DNA of 64,000 bases. It comes from Halovulum dunhuangense (GTDB lineage Bacteria > Pseudomonadota > Alphaproteobacteria > Rhodobacterales > Rhodobacteraceae). Positions 30,693 to 39,708 of the stretch are shown piece by piece; positions within the stretch are counted from its first letter, which is position 1; the number at the start of each line of letters is the position of its first letter. The stretch is from positions 806,001-870,000 of the forward strand of contig NZ_JABFBC010000002.1 in the NCBI RefSeq assembly GCF_013093415.1, written 5' to 3'. The notes under the pieces were generated by a model. That model did no database searches and was not told the origin of the DNA. It worked only from the letters and a program-made list of their open reading frames with translations. A program made the position numbers and the translations under genes.

Positions 30693-31451
30693 TCAGTCCG
30701 CCGCGACCAGGTCGCTGATACCGGCCCAGATCAGCCTTGCGGCAAGGATCAGCAGCACCGCGTTCAGCATCCGCAGGAACCACTCGTTGGTGATCCGCGT
30801 GAGTGCGAAGCGCCCGGTCCAGGTGCCGAACAGCCCGGCCACGATCATCGCCACGACAAATGGCAGCCAGGGCCCGAAGGCGAAGCCGAGGATGCCGAAA
30901 ACCACCACCTTCAGCAGGTGCTGCGCGGTCATCAGCGTGGCGTGGGTCGCCACATGGGCGTGCCGCTCAAGCTTGAAGGACTTGGTGAAGGCGGCCACGA
31001 ACAGCCCGGTCGCCCCGAAGAACATCGTCAGGAAACTGGAGATCGCCCCCGTGAGCGCGCCCCAGCGGCGCATCAGCTCCGGCGCGCGGCCGAACACCGA
31101 CCACACGATGAAGCAGCCCACCCCGATCTGCACGAAGGCCGGCGGAAAGGTCACGACCAGCATGCCCCCGAGCGCCGCGCCGATCACCGAGCCGACAAGA
31201 AAGGCCGGGGCGGCCGGCCAATGAACCTCGCGCAGCATCATCAGCATCCGCCCCATGTTGGAGCCGACCTGGATCACGCCATGGACCGGGATAAGCGCCG
31301 CCGGCGGCACGAGGCTGGCCATCACCGCCAGAAGCAGACCGCCGCCCCCGATCCCGAAGGCGACGGTGATGAACGACGCGACGAAGCTGGCGAACATCAG
31401 GCCCCAGAACAGGCCCACGCCCATGTCGGGCGGCAGCAGCGCCTCGATCAT
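30693..31451 (-). CDS. TauE/SafE-family sulfite/organic anion exporter
   Basis: A 252-residue, roughly eight-helix membrane protein of the TSUP family, often exporting sulfite, sulfoacetate or other organic anions. ATG 31451 overlaps the stop of the dehydrogenase gene (ATGA); a GTG at 31463 is possible. Placed last in the operon with the ThDP enzyme and D-2-hydroxyacid dehydrogenase, it may export an acidic by-product of that pathway. Confidence 0.85.
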   Translation of the reverse strand: MIEALLPPDMGVGLFWGLMFASFVASFITVAFGIGGGGLLLAVMASLVPPAALIPVHGVIQVGSNMGRMLMMLREVHWPAAPAFLVGSVIGAALGGMLVVTFPPAFVQIGVGCFIVWSVFGRAPELMRRWGALTGAISSFLTMFFGATGLFVAAFTKSFKLERHAHVATHATLMTAQHLLKVVVFGILGFAFGPWLPFVVAMIVAGLFGTWTGRFALTRITNEWFLRMLNAVLLILAARLIWAGISDLVAAD

Positions 31452-32428
31452 TCGCCCTTCCACGCCTCCGGGTTGGCCATGTGGATCGGCGCGCCCTCGG
31501 CATAGGCGTTGATCTGGTCGTAGATGTCGGCGAACTGCACGTCGAGTTCATCCTCGGTGACGTAGCCGATATGCGGCGTGGCGATCACCCGGGGATGGGT
31601 CAGCATCCGGTCGTTGGGGTTGTGCAGGGGCTCCACGTCGAACACGTCCACCGCCGCCGTACCCGGCCGCCCGGCATCCAGCGCGGCCAGCAGCGCGCCC
31701 TGCTCCACCAGCCCGGACCGCGACGTGTTGATAAAGGTCGCGTGCGGCTGCATGGCCATCAGGTCTGCAAGCGTGATCATGCCCTTCGTCTCGGGCTTCA
31801 GCCGGACATGGACGGTGACGAAATCCGACTGGGCAAAGAACGCCTCGCGGCTTTCGGCCACGGTCTCGCCCGCGGCCAGCGCCCGCTCGCGCCCGGCGTC
31901 CGAGGCCCACCACACCACCTTCATCCCGAAGGCGCGGCCGAATTCGGCGACCTGGTTTCCGATCCGTCCGAAGCCATAGACGCCCAGCGTCCGGCCATGC
32001 AGGCTCTTGCCCACGCCCGCCTGCCAGGTGCCCGCCCGGAGCGAGGCCATCTGCGTCGGCAACTGCCGGGCTGAGGCAAGGATCAGCGCCCATGTCAGTT
32101 CCGCCGCCGCGGTCGAGGGGGCATCGCCCGAATGCATGTTGGAACTCAGCACCACGCCATGATCGGTGCAGGCGGGCACGTCCACATGGGGATAGACGCT
32201 GCGCTGGCTGATCAGTTTCAGCTTCGGCAGCCGCTCCAGCAGGGCGCGGGTGATCGGCGTCCGCTCGCGGAACAGGACCAGCGCCTCGGCCTCGGCCAGA
32301 CGCTCGGCCAGGACGTCCACGTCCTCGACATGGTCGTTCCAGACGGTCACGTCATGGCCCTGAAGCCGAGCAAAGCTGGGCAGCGTGCGCAGCGTGTCGA
32401 ACCAGTCGTCGAGAATGTGAACCTTCAT
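31448..32428 (-). CDS. D-2-hydroxyacid dehydrogenase
   Basis: A 326-residue member of the D-isomer-specific 2-hydroxyacid dehydrogenase family. The NAD-binding motif is GVYGFGRIGNQVA (about 148-160); the active-site His lies in TPHIGYVTEDEL. It would interconvert a 2-oxoacid and a D-2-hydroxyacid. It lies between the ThDP enzyme and the exporter and probably works on the product of the former. Confidence 0.88.
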   Translation of the reverse strand: MKVHILDDWFDTLRTLPSFARLQGHDVTVWNDHVEDVDVLAERLAEAEALVLFRERTPITRALLERLPKLKLISQRSVYPHVDVPACTDHGVVLSSNMHSGDAPSTAAAELTWALILASARQLPTQMASLRAGTWQAGVGKSLHGRTLGVYGFGRIGNQVAEFGRAFGMKVVWWASDAGRERALAAGETVAESREAFFAQSDFVTVHVRLKPETKGMITLADLMAMQPHATFINTSRSGLVEQGALLAALDAGRPGTAAVDVFDVEPLHNPNDRMLTHPRVIATPHIGYVTEDELDVQFADIYDQINAYAEGAPIHMANPEAWKGE

Positions 32429-32450
32429 GTGTTGGCCCCTTCTTGGCTTG

Positions 32451-34115
32451 TCAGTGCGCCTTGGGCGGATGCGCCCGGCGGATCACCGGCGAGACGACGA
32501 TGTCCGAGACATGGAAGTCCCAGATCGCCGCGCCGCCGCGTTTCGAGAATGCGTCGACCATGCCCGGCAGGTCGCCCAGGTCGCTGACCACCGCACCCTC
32601 CAGCCCGAAGCCGCGCGCGATGGCCCCGAAGTCGGGCCGCCCGAAAACCGCACCGGCGTCGGTCAGCCCCTCGGAGCGCAGCTTGTGGATCTCGGACCCG
32701 TAGGCGCCGTCGTTCATCACGCAGATCAGGATGTTCATGCCGTGGCGGCGGATCGTCTCCAGCTCCTGGATGTGCATCATCAGGCTGCCGTCGCCGTCGA
32801 ACAGCACCACGGTGTTGTCCGGGCGCGCCCTTGCCACGCCCATCGCGTAGGAAATCCCGTTCCCGATCGCGCCGAACTCGCGGATCGTGTGGAAATGCTC
32901 GACCGGGCGCTTCGGCATGTGCGCGAAGAAGTACGAGCAGTGGCCCGAGGAGTTCACCATCTCCCAGCCCAAAGGCAGGGCCGCGTCGAGCGCCGTCACC
33001 ACGTCGCGCGGGTCGTGCAGACCGGGCTGGCGCTGGAACGGCGTGCTGTCGGCGGGCGCGGTGGCGATACGTTCGGCCAACCCGGCGCTGCGCCACGCGG
33101 GGGCATCGGCCCCCCTTGCGCCCAGCGCCGCCAGCAGCGCCTCGGCCCCCAGCCGCGCATCGGCGCGGACATGGGCATGGGCGGCGATCCGGCCCTGGCT
33201 GACGGCAACCGGCGCCATGTCGATCTGCAACACCTGCGCATCGGGAAACAGCTTGCCCCCGTCCGCATTGTGATGGGTCAGGCTGGCGCCGACCGCGATC
33301 ACAAGATCCGCCTCGGCGAAGCATTCGCGGGCCGTCTCGGTCGAAAAGCCGCCAGCGATGCCGATGCAATGGGGATCGTCATGGAACAGCCCGCGCGCAG
33401 GCAACGTGGTGGACAGAAGCCCGCCCAGCCGCTCGGCAATCGCCCGGCAGGCAGGCCCCGCGCCTGCGCGCACCGCGCCGAGCCCCGCCATGACGACGAC
33501 CTTTCGCGCACCCAGCGCAAGTTCCGCCGCACGCGCCACATCGTCCGGGTTCGCCGGCACCGGCCCCAGCTTCGGCATGATCTTGTGCGAGGGCGCGGGC
33601 AGCCTTGCCGCCTCGGGCCAGGGCTTGTCCTGCAGGTCGAACGGCACGCCCAGCACCACGGGGCGCTGTTCGGTCCGCGCCTGGAGGAAGGCATCGCGGA
33701 TCTGCAGCGGCAGCCGCTCCAGGTGGTGGCAGGCGTGATAGGCCGCCCCCGTCGCGGTCACGAAGGGCGCCTGGTCGATCGCCTGGTTGTACCAGTTCGA
33801 TTTCAGCGGGCTTTCCCCGGCAAAGATCACCAGCGGCACGCGCGCGCGCACCGCGGCGGGCAACGCCGTGGTGATCTGCGTCAGACCGGGCCCGCAGGTC
33901 ACGGTCGCAACGCCCACCTCGCCATTGGCGCGGGCATGAGCGGTCGCCGCCGCGACCGCGCAATGCTCGTGCCGGACATGGACGAAATCCGTTCCCATGC
34001 CGGCCAGCGCCGTGGCCCAGTTCATGTTGGCGTCGCCCAGCAGGGCATAGCATGTAGCCACACCCTCCTGCCGGAACGCGGCAGCCAGGGTCTCATAGGT
34101 CTTGGGGGCGGTCAT
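32451..34115 (-). CDS. ThDP-dependent enzyme of the acetolactate synthase/decarboxylase family
   Basis: A 554-residue three-domain ThDP enzyme. The pyrimidine domain contains the catalytic-type Glu in HVRHEHCAVAAA; the ThDP/Mg motif GDGSLMM...CVMNDGAYG is in the C-terminal domain. It acts on a 2-oxoacid by decarboxylation or ligation; the substrate is not recognisable. Start 34115 is preferred, with AAGGAG upstream. It lies downstream of the GTATAC operator and the 70-residue gene. Confidence 0.87.
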   Translation of the reverse strand: MTAPKTYETLAAAFRQEGVATCYALLGDANMNWATALAGMGTDFVHVRHEHCAVAAATAHARANGEVGVATVTCGPGLTQITTALPAAVRARVPLVIFAGESPLKSNWYNQAIDQAPFVTATGAAYHACHHLERLPLQIRDAFLQARTEQRPVVLGVPFDLQDKPWPEAARLPAPSHKIMPKLGPVPANPDDVARAAELALGARKVVVMAGLGAVRAGAGPACRAIAERLGGLLSTTLPARGLFHDDPHCIGIAGGFSTETARECFAEADLVIAVGASLTHHNADGGKLFPDAQVLQIDMAPVAVSQGRIAAHAHVRADARLGAEALLAALGARGADAPAWRSAGLAERIATAPADSTPFQRQPGLHDPRDVVTALDAALPLGWEMVNSSGHCSYFFAHMPKRPVEHFHTIREFGAIGNGISYAMGVARARPDNTVVLFDGDGSLMMHIQELETIRRHGMNILICVMNDGAYGSEIHKLRSEGLTDAGAVFGRPDFGAIARGFGLEGAVVSDLGDLPGMVDAFSKRGGAAIWDFHVSDIVVSPVIRRAHPPKAH

Positions 34116-34145
34116 GCCGTCCTGCACTCCTTCTGGCAAAGCGCC

Positions 34146-34358
34146 TCAGCCCGGATGGCGCGAGGTCGGCACGAATACCGACCTCTCGAGAACCGCCAGC
34201 GCCGTCTCGAGACGACGGCGCAGGTCCAGCAGGTGATTGAACTGCGCGTCGCAGCCCGAGATCGGCCGCGGGTAGTCCACGATCTCGCGCAGAACCTGCT
34301 GACGGGCGTCCTCAACCGCGTCGCGGGCCGGGCAGAGATAGTCATCCAGTCGTTTCAT
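34146..34358 (-). CDS. Small hypothetical protein, 70 residues
   Basis: Not recognised. The protein is mostly helical and charged (MKRLDDYLCPARDAVEDARQ start, then LRRRLETALAVLERS) with two cysteines. It has GGAG about ten bases before its ATG and follows the GTATAC-type operator, so it is likely the first gene of the ThDP-enzyme operon. Its stop is 30 bases before the ThDP-enzyme start. Confidence 0.6.
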   Translation of the reverse strand: MKRLDDYLCPARDAVEDARQQVLREIVDYPRPISGCDAQFNHLLDLRRRLETALAVLERSVFVPTSRHPG

Positions 34359-34370
34359 CGATGCGACTCC

Positions 34371-34396
34371 CTATCGTATACCACGGCATACAATAG
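34371..34396. promoter_or_regulatory. GntR (FCD)-type operator upstream of the ThDP-enzyme operon
   Basis: CTATCGTAT-N8-ATACAATAG is a 26-base dyad with 8 of 9 paired positions. It contains TCGTATACCA, which fits the FCD-GntR consensus TNGTATACNA. The only GntR gene nearby is at 38993, which has a related GTATAC site in its own promoter. Confidence 0.6.
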
Positions 34397-34412
34397 CTTG
34401 GATCCACACCGA

Positions 34413-35507
34413 TCAAAAGCCCTTCCAGACGCTGGGCGGAACCATCAGCTCGCCCCGTGCGATCAGCCGCGCGGTACGGATCAGCCCGGCCGAGCGCAGC
34501 TGGAACCCGTTCTCGTCGTCCACGCTGTAATCGACGGTCACCAGGATCTCGCCGGCCGGATGCTCGATCCGCATCAGCGCGGGCGAACCGTCCACCTGGC
34601 CGACCAGCCCATCCGCCACGGTTCCCGGCGTCAGCGCGCAGGACGCAAGGCACTGCGATCCGGTCACGGCCATGGTGGGATGGCAGGTCCAGGGCATGAA
34701 ATAGCGCGCGCTGATCGTGCCGCCGTGGCGCGCGGGCGACAGAAGCCCGATCTTGGGCGTCACCGACTTGGTGACGTCGCCCAGTCCCATCCGGCGCCCG
34801 GCCTCGATCCGGATCGGCTCCACCCGCTCGAAGAAGGCGCGGTTGGCGTCCAGTTCGGCCGCCGTCTCGTAACCGGTCAGCCCGAAGGCATCGGCACGGG
34901 CGATCATCATCGGCATGGCGACATCCATGCAGGTGACCTCGATCCCGTCGATGACGTCGCGCAGGTTGCCGGTGGGCAGCAGCGACCCGCAGGACGAGCC
35001 CACCACGTCGAGGAAGTTCAGCCCCACCGGCGCCGAGGCGCCCGGCACGCCGTCGATCGAGGCGTCGCCCTCGTATTCCACCTTGCCACCGGGCGTCTGC
35101 ACGATCGCCTCGACCCGGGCGCCGGTGTTGACCGCCTTGATCCGGACGCGGGTCACGTCACCGGTCGCAGGCATCAGCCCCATCTCGATGGCGGCCGGCC
35201 CGACCCCGGTCAGCATGTTGCCGCAGGTCGGACGATAATCGACCATCCGCTCGGTCACACCGACCTGTGCGAAGAAATAGTCGATGTCGCATTCCGGATC
35301 CTCGGACTTCGACAGCATCGCGACCTTGGTGGTCACGTCGATGCCGCCGCCGATGCCGTCGATGTTGCGCGAATGGCCGGCCCCCACGACCGTCATCAGC
35401 ACCTCGGACAGGGTGTCCCGATCCTCGGGCAGATCCTTGCGGTTGAAGTAGGGGCCGCGAGAGCTGCCGCCGCGATAGAACAGGTAGGGGATTGCAGTCT
35501 GGGTCAT
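34413..35507 (-). CDS. PrpF-family isomerase (aconitate or oxalomesaconate type)
   Basis: A 364-residue PrpF/GalD-family double-bond isomerase. It contains the conserved Cys of CGNMLTGVGPAAIE and the second motif SSCGSLLPTGN. Family members isomerise methylaconitate, aconitate or 4-oxalomesaconate. It lies 15 bases after the TctA-TctB permease, so it probably acts first on the imported acid. A paralogue is at 45372. Confidence 0.87.
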   Translation of the reverse strand: MTQTAIPYLFYRGGSSRGPYFNRKDLPEDRDTLSEVLMTVVGAGHSRNIDGIGGGIDVTTKVAMLSKSEDPECDIDYFFAQVGVTERMVDYRPTCGNMLTGVGPAAIEMGLMPATGDVTRVRIKAVNTGARVEAIVQTPGGKVEYEGDASIDGVPGASAPVGLNFLDVVGSSCGSLLPTGNLRDVIDGIEVTCMDVAMPMMIARADAFGLTGYETAAELDANRAFFERVEPIRIEAGRRMGLGDVTKSVTPKIGLLSPARHGGTISARYFMPWTCHPTMAVTGSQCLASCALTPGTVADGLVGQVDGSPALMRIEHPAGEILVTVDYSVDDENGFQLRSAGLIRTARLIARGELMVPPSVWKGF

Positions 35508-35522
35508 TTTTCTTTCTTGCCG

Positions 35523-37538
35523 TCAGATGAAGGGCCACGGAAGCCGTACGAATTCCTGCAGCAGGCCCGAGGGGAACTCCCGGCCGAGCATCCCGCCCAT
35601 GAACAGGATCATCCCCAGGCCGCCCGCCGTGAACATCAGCGTGCGCGCCCAGCTGAGAGCCGCGCGGGTCCGGAAGAAGGTTAGGAAGAAGACCGCCAGC
35701 GCGATGATGAAGCCGAACAGCGCCGACAGCACCAGAAGCAGCAGGAACCACGACAGGGTCGGCCACAGCCCGTGCTCGGCGGCCGCATCGTCGCCGCCCT
35801 TTTCCAGGTCGACGAACACCGGATGGGTTTCCGGGCTGCGCATCATCTGCACCAGCAGTCCAAGGCAGCACAGCAGGGTGATGGTGCCCACCGTCAGCGG
35901 GAAGATCTTGTCGCCCATCCGGCCGATCGAATAGGCGTCGGCCCAGGCCACGACCAGGTAGGCGGTGAGCGCCAGCAGGAACACCATCGGGGCACGCTTG
36001 CCGCCTGTATGCGGCGCGGCATTCTCCTGGATGAACTTCGCCGCCCGCACGCCCACGATCACGGAAATGATGGTGAGCAGCAGGATCCCCACCGCAAGCG
36101 GGGTGGCGATATAGGACATGCCGATCTCGAAGCTGCGGTTAAACCGGGATCCGGCGATCTGGTACAGCTGGTTGGCATAGGATTCCGCCTGTGCCGACAA
36201 CACGAAACCGATCAGGAAGGCCGGCCGCGAATAGTCGAAGCGGCGCAGCAGGATGCCCAGCAGACCCACCAGCACCAGCATCGCCAGGTCGCCCAGGCGC
36301 TGGCTGGACTGGAACGCCGCGAAGGCGATCAGCATGAACAGCAGCGGCGCCAGCAGCGTGAAGCGGATCGTCGTGATCTTGGCGATCTGGCCAGCAAGCA
36401 TGATGCACAGGCCTGCGCCCAGCACGTTCGCGATCGCAAGCGACCAGATGATCGTGTAGGTGATGTCAAGATTGTTGCGCACCATATGCGGGCCCGGGTC
36501 GTAGCCCAGCAGGGCGATCCCGCCCAGAAAGATCGCCATCGATCCGGAGCCGGGGATCCCGAAGATCAGGGTCGGGATCAGCGCGCCGCCTTCCTTGGCG
36601 TTCGCGGCCGAGTCGGGCGCGATCACGCCGCGAATGTCGCCCTGCCCGAACTTGGACCGGTCCTTGGCGGTCTGCACCGCGTAGCCATATGCGATCCAGT
36701 CCACGACAGAGCCGCCCAGCCCCGGGATGACGCCGACGATCACGCCGACCACGGCCGTCTGCATCGACAGCCACTTGTTGCGCCACCAGTCCTTAAGGCC
36801 GTCGGCCCAGCCCTTGCCCAGTTCTCCGCTCTTGGAGATGGGGCGATCATGGCGCAGCAGCGAGACGATCTCGGGGATGGCATAGATGCCGAGGCCGATG
36901 ATGACCAGCTGCACCCCGTCCACAAGGTAGGGGATGTCATAGGTCGTCATCCGAAGCGAGCCGCCCGCGCCGGCCGCGCCGATGGTGCCCACCATCAGGC
37001 CGAGCCCCGCCGCGATCAGCCCCTTCAGCGGCACGCGGCCGGCAAGGATGGCGACCATCGACAGGCCGAGCACGGTCAGCATCAGCATCTCGGGCACGCC
37101 GAAGGCCAGGATGATCGGTCGGGCGAAGAAGATGAACACCGTCAGTACGCAGGCGCCCAGCAGGCCGCCCAGCAGCGACGACACCAGCGAAGCCGCCAGC
37201 GCCCGTGCCGCCTCGCCCTTCTTGGCAAGGGGGAAGCCGTCCAGCACCGTCGCCTGCGACGCGGACGAGCCGGGGATACCCAGCAGCACCGAAGAGAAAC
37301 TGTCGGATGTGGGGATGACCGCGATCAGGCCGATCATCATCGCAAGGCCGGACACCGGGTCCATGCCATAGATGAAGGGCAGCACCAGCGACAGGCCGGC
37401 GATCCCGCCAAGCCCCGGCAGGATGCCGACCGAAAGGCCGAGCAGCACGCCGGTCATGAGGAACAGAAGCTGTTCGGGCTGGAAAAGAAGAGAAAATGCC
37501 TGCCCAAGCGCCGGCAGCGCGGTCGCGATCATATCCAT
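35523..37538 (-). CDS. Fused TctA-TctB permease of a TTT transporter
   Basis: A 671-residue protein. Residues 1 to about 500 are the large TctA subunit, with the paired motifs GILPGLGGIAGL and GVIPGLGGSVVDW. The last about 150 residues have four hydrophobic segments typical of the small TctB subunit, usually a separate gene. With the TctC protein it imports a tricarboxylate-like anion driven by an ion gradient. Confidence 0.9.
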   Translation of the reverse strand: MDMIATALPALGQAFSLLFQPEQLLFLMTGVLLGLSVGILPGLGGIAGLSLVLPFIYGMDPVSGLAMMIGLIAVIPTSDSFSSVLLGIPGSSASQATVLDGFPLAKKGEAARALAASLVSSLLGGLLGACVLTVFIFFARPIILAFGVPEMLMLTVLGLSMVAILAGRVPLKGLIAAGLGLMVGTIGAAGAGGSLRMTTYDIPYLVDGVQLVIIGLGIYAIPEIVSLLRHDRPISKSGELGKGWADGLKDWWRNKWLSMQTAVVGVIVGVIPGLGGSVVDWIAYGYAVQTAKDRSKFGQGDIRGVIAPDSAANAKEGGALIPTLIFGIPGSGSMAIFLGGIALLGYDPGPHMVRNNLDITYTIIWSLAIANVLGAGLCIMLAGQIAKITTIRFTLLAPLLFMLIAFAAFQSSQRLGDLAMLVLVGLLGILLRRFDYSRPAFLIGFVLSAQAESYANQLYQIAGSRFNRSFEIGMSYIATPLAVGILLLTIISVIVGVRAAKFIQENAAPHTGGKRAPMVFLLALTAYLVVAWADAYSIGRMGDKIFPLTVGTITLLCCLGLLVQMMRSPETHPVFVDLEKGGDDAAAEHGLWPTLSWFLLLLVLSALFGFIIALAVFFLTFFRTRAALSWARTLMFTAGGLGMILFMGGMLGREFPSGLLQEFVRLPWPFI

Positions 37539-37568
37539 GGATCATTCCCCACGTCGCGAGAAGAGAAA

Positions 37569-37592
37569 CCCGCCGGCACGGGGGCCGGCGGG
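37569..37592 (-). terminator. Hairpin between tctC and tctAB (partial terminator)
   Basis: CCCGCCGGC and GCCGGCGGG form a perfect 9-bp stem with a 6-base loop. On the transcribed strand it is followed by TTTCTCTTCT. It probably ends most transcripts, so that the binding protein is made in excess over the permease. Confidence 0.65.
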
Positions 37593-37609
37593 ATTTGGCG
37601 ATCGGTCGA

Positions 37610-38698
37610 TCAGTTGAAGCTGATCTGGAACCGCTCGTTCAGCCAGTCGAGCACGTACTGCTTGGCCTCGGGCGAAATCGTCGTCGCCTGCTCATGCGCG
37701 CGCCGGGCCGCATCGCCGGTCAGCTGGGGATAGACGCCCAGTTCGGCAGCCGCCAGCTCGGCGAAATCGGGCCGCGCGATGATGTCGTTGAAGGCCTTGT
37801 TGTACATGTCCACGATTTCCTGCGGGGCGTTGCCCGGCAGGTAGACCAGCTTCTGCGCCGGGAAGCCCGCGACGAAGAATGCCTTGAACGCGTCCCATTC
37901 CACACCCTCGGTCGAGCAGGCCTCGGTCGCCTCGCAGACTTCCTTGAAGCTGGGCATGTCCGGGAAAGTCGGGTCACGGACGATGTTGCCTTCGGCATCC
38001 AGCGATCCCCAGCTGAAGATCGGGAAGGCCAGGCCGGAATCGACCATCGGCTGCACCGAGCGGATATAGGCCGACGAGGTCTGGTAGTCGATGTTGGCTT
38101 CGCCACGCTCGAACATCAGGCGGCCGTCGCCACGACCCTCGACGCCGAACACGGGATCGACCGTCAGGCCCAGCAGGTCATAGGCGAGGATCGGCACCAG
38201 GTCGAGCGAGGTGGCGCCCTGCGAGCCGTAGAGGAAGAACTCCTCGGTCAGCTGGTTCGCGGTACCGTCCCACTTGTCCTCCAGGCTGGACGGCAGGTAG
38301 GACACGCCGCCGGTGCCCGACGCCAGAACCGGGATCCAGTCCTGGTACTCGTAGCGCACAAGCGGATCGCCCAGCAGATAGGGGAACTGGGTAGAGCCGG
38401 AGGTGCCGAAGATCAGCGTGCCGTCATTGGTGGTCTGCTCCTGGAACCAGTTGGCGCCGGTGGTCGAACCACCGCCCGGACGATACCGGACCACGACGGT
38501 CGGATTGCCCGGAAGCGCCTCGCTCAGCAGCGGCGCGTAGAAGTTCGCCCAGCGCGCCGAGCCGCCGGATTCCGAGAACGGGATCACGAACTCGACCGTC
38601 TTGCCGGCCAGGTCCTGCGCCGCGGCCTGCTGGCCCGCGCCGACCATGGCGGCGATGCCGGCCGCGGCCGCAAGCGCCGTCTTGTTGAATTGTGTCAT
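37610..38698 (-). CDS. tctC: TctC-type substrate-binding protein of the TTT transporter
   Basis: A 362-residue periplasmic binding protein with a signal peptide (cleavage about residue 28, AAA-Q). It has the Bug/TctC pattern FVIPFSESGGSARW and YRPGGGST near the N-terminus, the carboxylate-binding segment. GGGAGGA precedes ATG 38698. It is divergent from the GntR gene. Confidence 0.88.
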   Translation of the reverse strand: MTQFNKTALAAAAGIAAMVGAGQQAAAQDLAGKTVEFVIPFSESGGSARWANFYAPLLSEALPGNPTVVVRYRPGGGSTTGANWFQEQTTNDGTLIFGTSGSTQFPYLLGDPLVRYEYQDWIPVLASGTGGVSYLPSSLEDKWDGTANQLTEEFFLYGSQGATSLDLVPILAYDLLGLTVDPVFGVEGRGDGRLMFERGEANIDYQTSSAYIRSVQPMVDSGLAFPIFSWGSLDAEGNIVRDPTFPDMPSFKEVCEATEACSTEGVEWDAFKAFFVAGFPAQKLVYLPGNAPQEIVDMYNKAFNDIIARPDFAELAAAELGVYPQLTGDAARRAHEQATTISPEAKQYVLDWLNERFQISFN

Positions 38699-38837
38699 GT
38701 GTATTCCTCCCATCGTTTGTGCTGGCCGGACTGTCTACCACGACTCCCGCGTCCGCACTACTCGCAACCTCTGGCCGGACCCCCGTGGAGGGCCGGCAAA
38801 ACGCGAGATCAGATCGTGCTGGAATAACAGGCCCTGC

Positions 38838-38877
38838 TCCAATTGGAAAAGTGTCAGAGATATTGAAATTCTCCAAT
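38838..38877. promoter_or_regulatory. Repeated CTCCAAT element in the tctC-gntR intergenic region
   Basis: TCCAATTGGA (38838-38847) is a perfect palindrome and CTCCAAT recurs at 38871-38877. The pair lies centrally between the divergent starts and could be the binding site of a regulator for tctC. Confidence 0.35.
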
Positions 38878-38922
38878 CGCCGAATTCCGGTTTCCCATTG
38901 GCAGCGAGCAGATCCAACCTCC

Positions 38923-38958
38923 TTGACCCCACTGCATCCATCCGTATACAATCGGATG
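38923..38958 (+). promoter_or_regulatory. gntR promoter with overlapping operator
   Basis: TTGACC (38923-38928), a 16-base spacer and TATACA (38945-38950) make a good sigma-70 promoter. The dyad CATCCG-N8-CGGATG (38939-38958), with GTATAC inside, covers the -10 element, as expected for autoregulation by the GntR protein. Confidence 0.6.
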
Positions 38959-38992
38959 CAATCGGACAAGCCCCTCGTCAGCGGAGCAGGAC

Positions 38993-39673
38993 GTGACAAC
39001 CAAACCCGAAAAGCGGCCCTACAGCCCGCAGGGACAGGAAGCCTATCGCCACCTGCTCGAGGAAATCCGCGCCGGGCGACTCGGCCCCAAGATGCGGCTG
39101 ACCGAAACCGAGCTTGCAAGGCGCCTGAACACCAGCCGCACCCCCGTGCGCGAGGCGATCCGCCAGCTGGAGGCGGACGGGCTGGTCGAACACGTCCCCC
39201 GCGTGGGGGCCGCGATCCGGCAGCTCGACTATTCCGAGGTGATGGAGCTCTACGAGATGCGCGTCGTGCTGGAAGGCACGGCAGCCCGGCTTGCGGCACG
39301 CGCGGCGTCCGACGTGGAACTGGCGGAACTCGAGTCGCTCAACACCGAGATGGCGCGGGCCCGCTCGGACGCCGAGGCCATGTACCGGCTGAACCGGCAG
39401 TTCCACCTGACGCTGCTCGACGCCGCGAAGAACCGCTTCCTGACCCGCTCGGTCAACACGTTGCAGAAATCCATGCTGATCCTCGGCCCCTCCACGCTGG
39501 AGGAAACAGAGCGCCAGGCCGAAGCCCTGGTCGAGCATGACCGCATCATGGCGGCGCTGCGGGCCCGCGACGGGGCCGCGGCCGAGGCGGCGATGCGCCA
39601 TCACATGGAGGCTGCCCACCGCACGCGCCTGCGGATGCTGCGCGACCGCGAGCGGCCGGCCGACAAGATCTGA
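38993..39673 (+). CDS. GntR-family (FCD) regulator
   Basis: A 226-residue protein. The winged helix is at residues 15-75 (LTETELARRLNTSRTPVREAIRQL) and the FCD effector domain at about 85-215, with conserved Arg, Asp and His (LNRQFH, EHDRIMAAL, MRHHMEAA) that often coordinate a metal and an organic acid. The GTG start has GGAGCAGG upstream. It likely senses the acid imported by TctABC and controls the tct, tcu and ThDP-enzyme operons. Confidence 0.9.
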   Translation: MTTKPEKRPYSPQGQEAYRHLLEEIRAGRLGPKMRLTETELARRLNTSRTPVREAIRQLEADGLVEHVPRVGAAIRQLDYSEVMELYEMRVVLEGTAARLAARAASDVELAELESLNTEMARARSDAEAMYRLNRQFHLTLLDAAKNRFLTRSVNTLQKSMLILGPSTLEETERQAEALVEHDRIMAALRARDGAAAEAAMRHHMEAAHRTRLRMLRDRERPADKI

Positions 39674-39708
39674 TCCAGCACAGCAAGAGAACCCGGGGAA
39701 CGGACGGC

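Noticed and set aside
32427-35684. 1085-codon open frame on the + strand opposite the ThDP enzyme and PrpF genes
   Set aside because: Same type of shadow; it crosses three real genes and an operator and has no recognisable domain.
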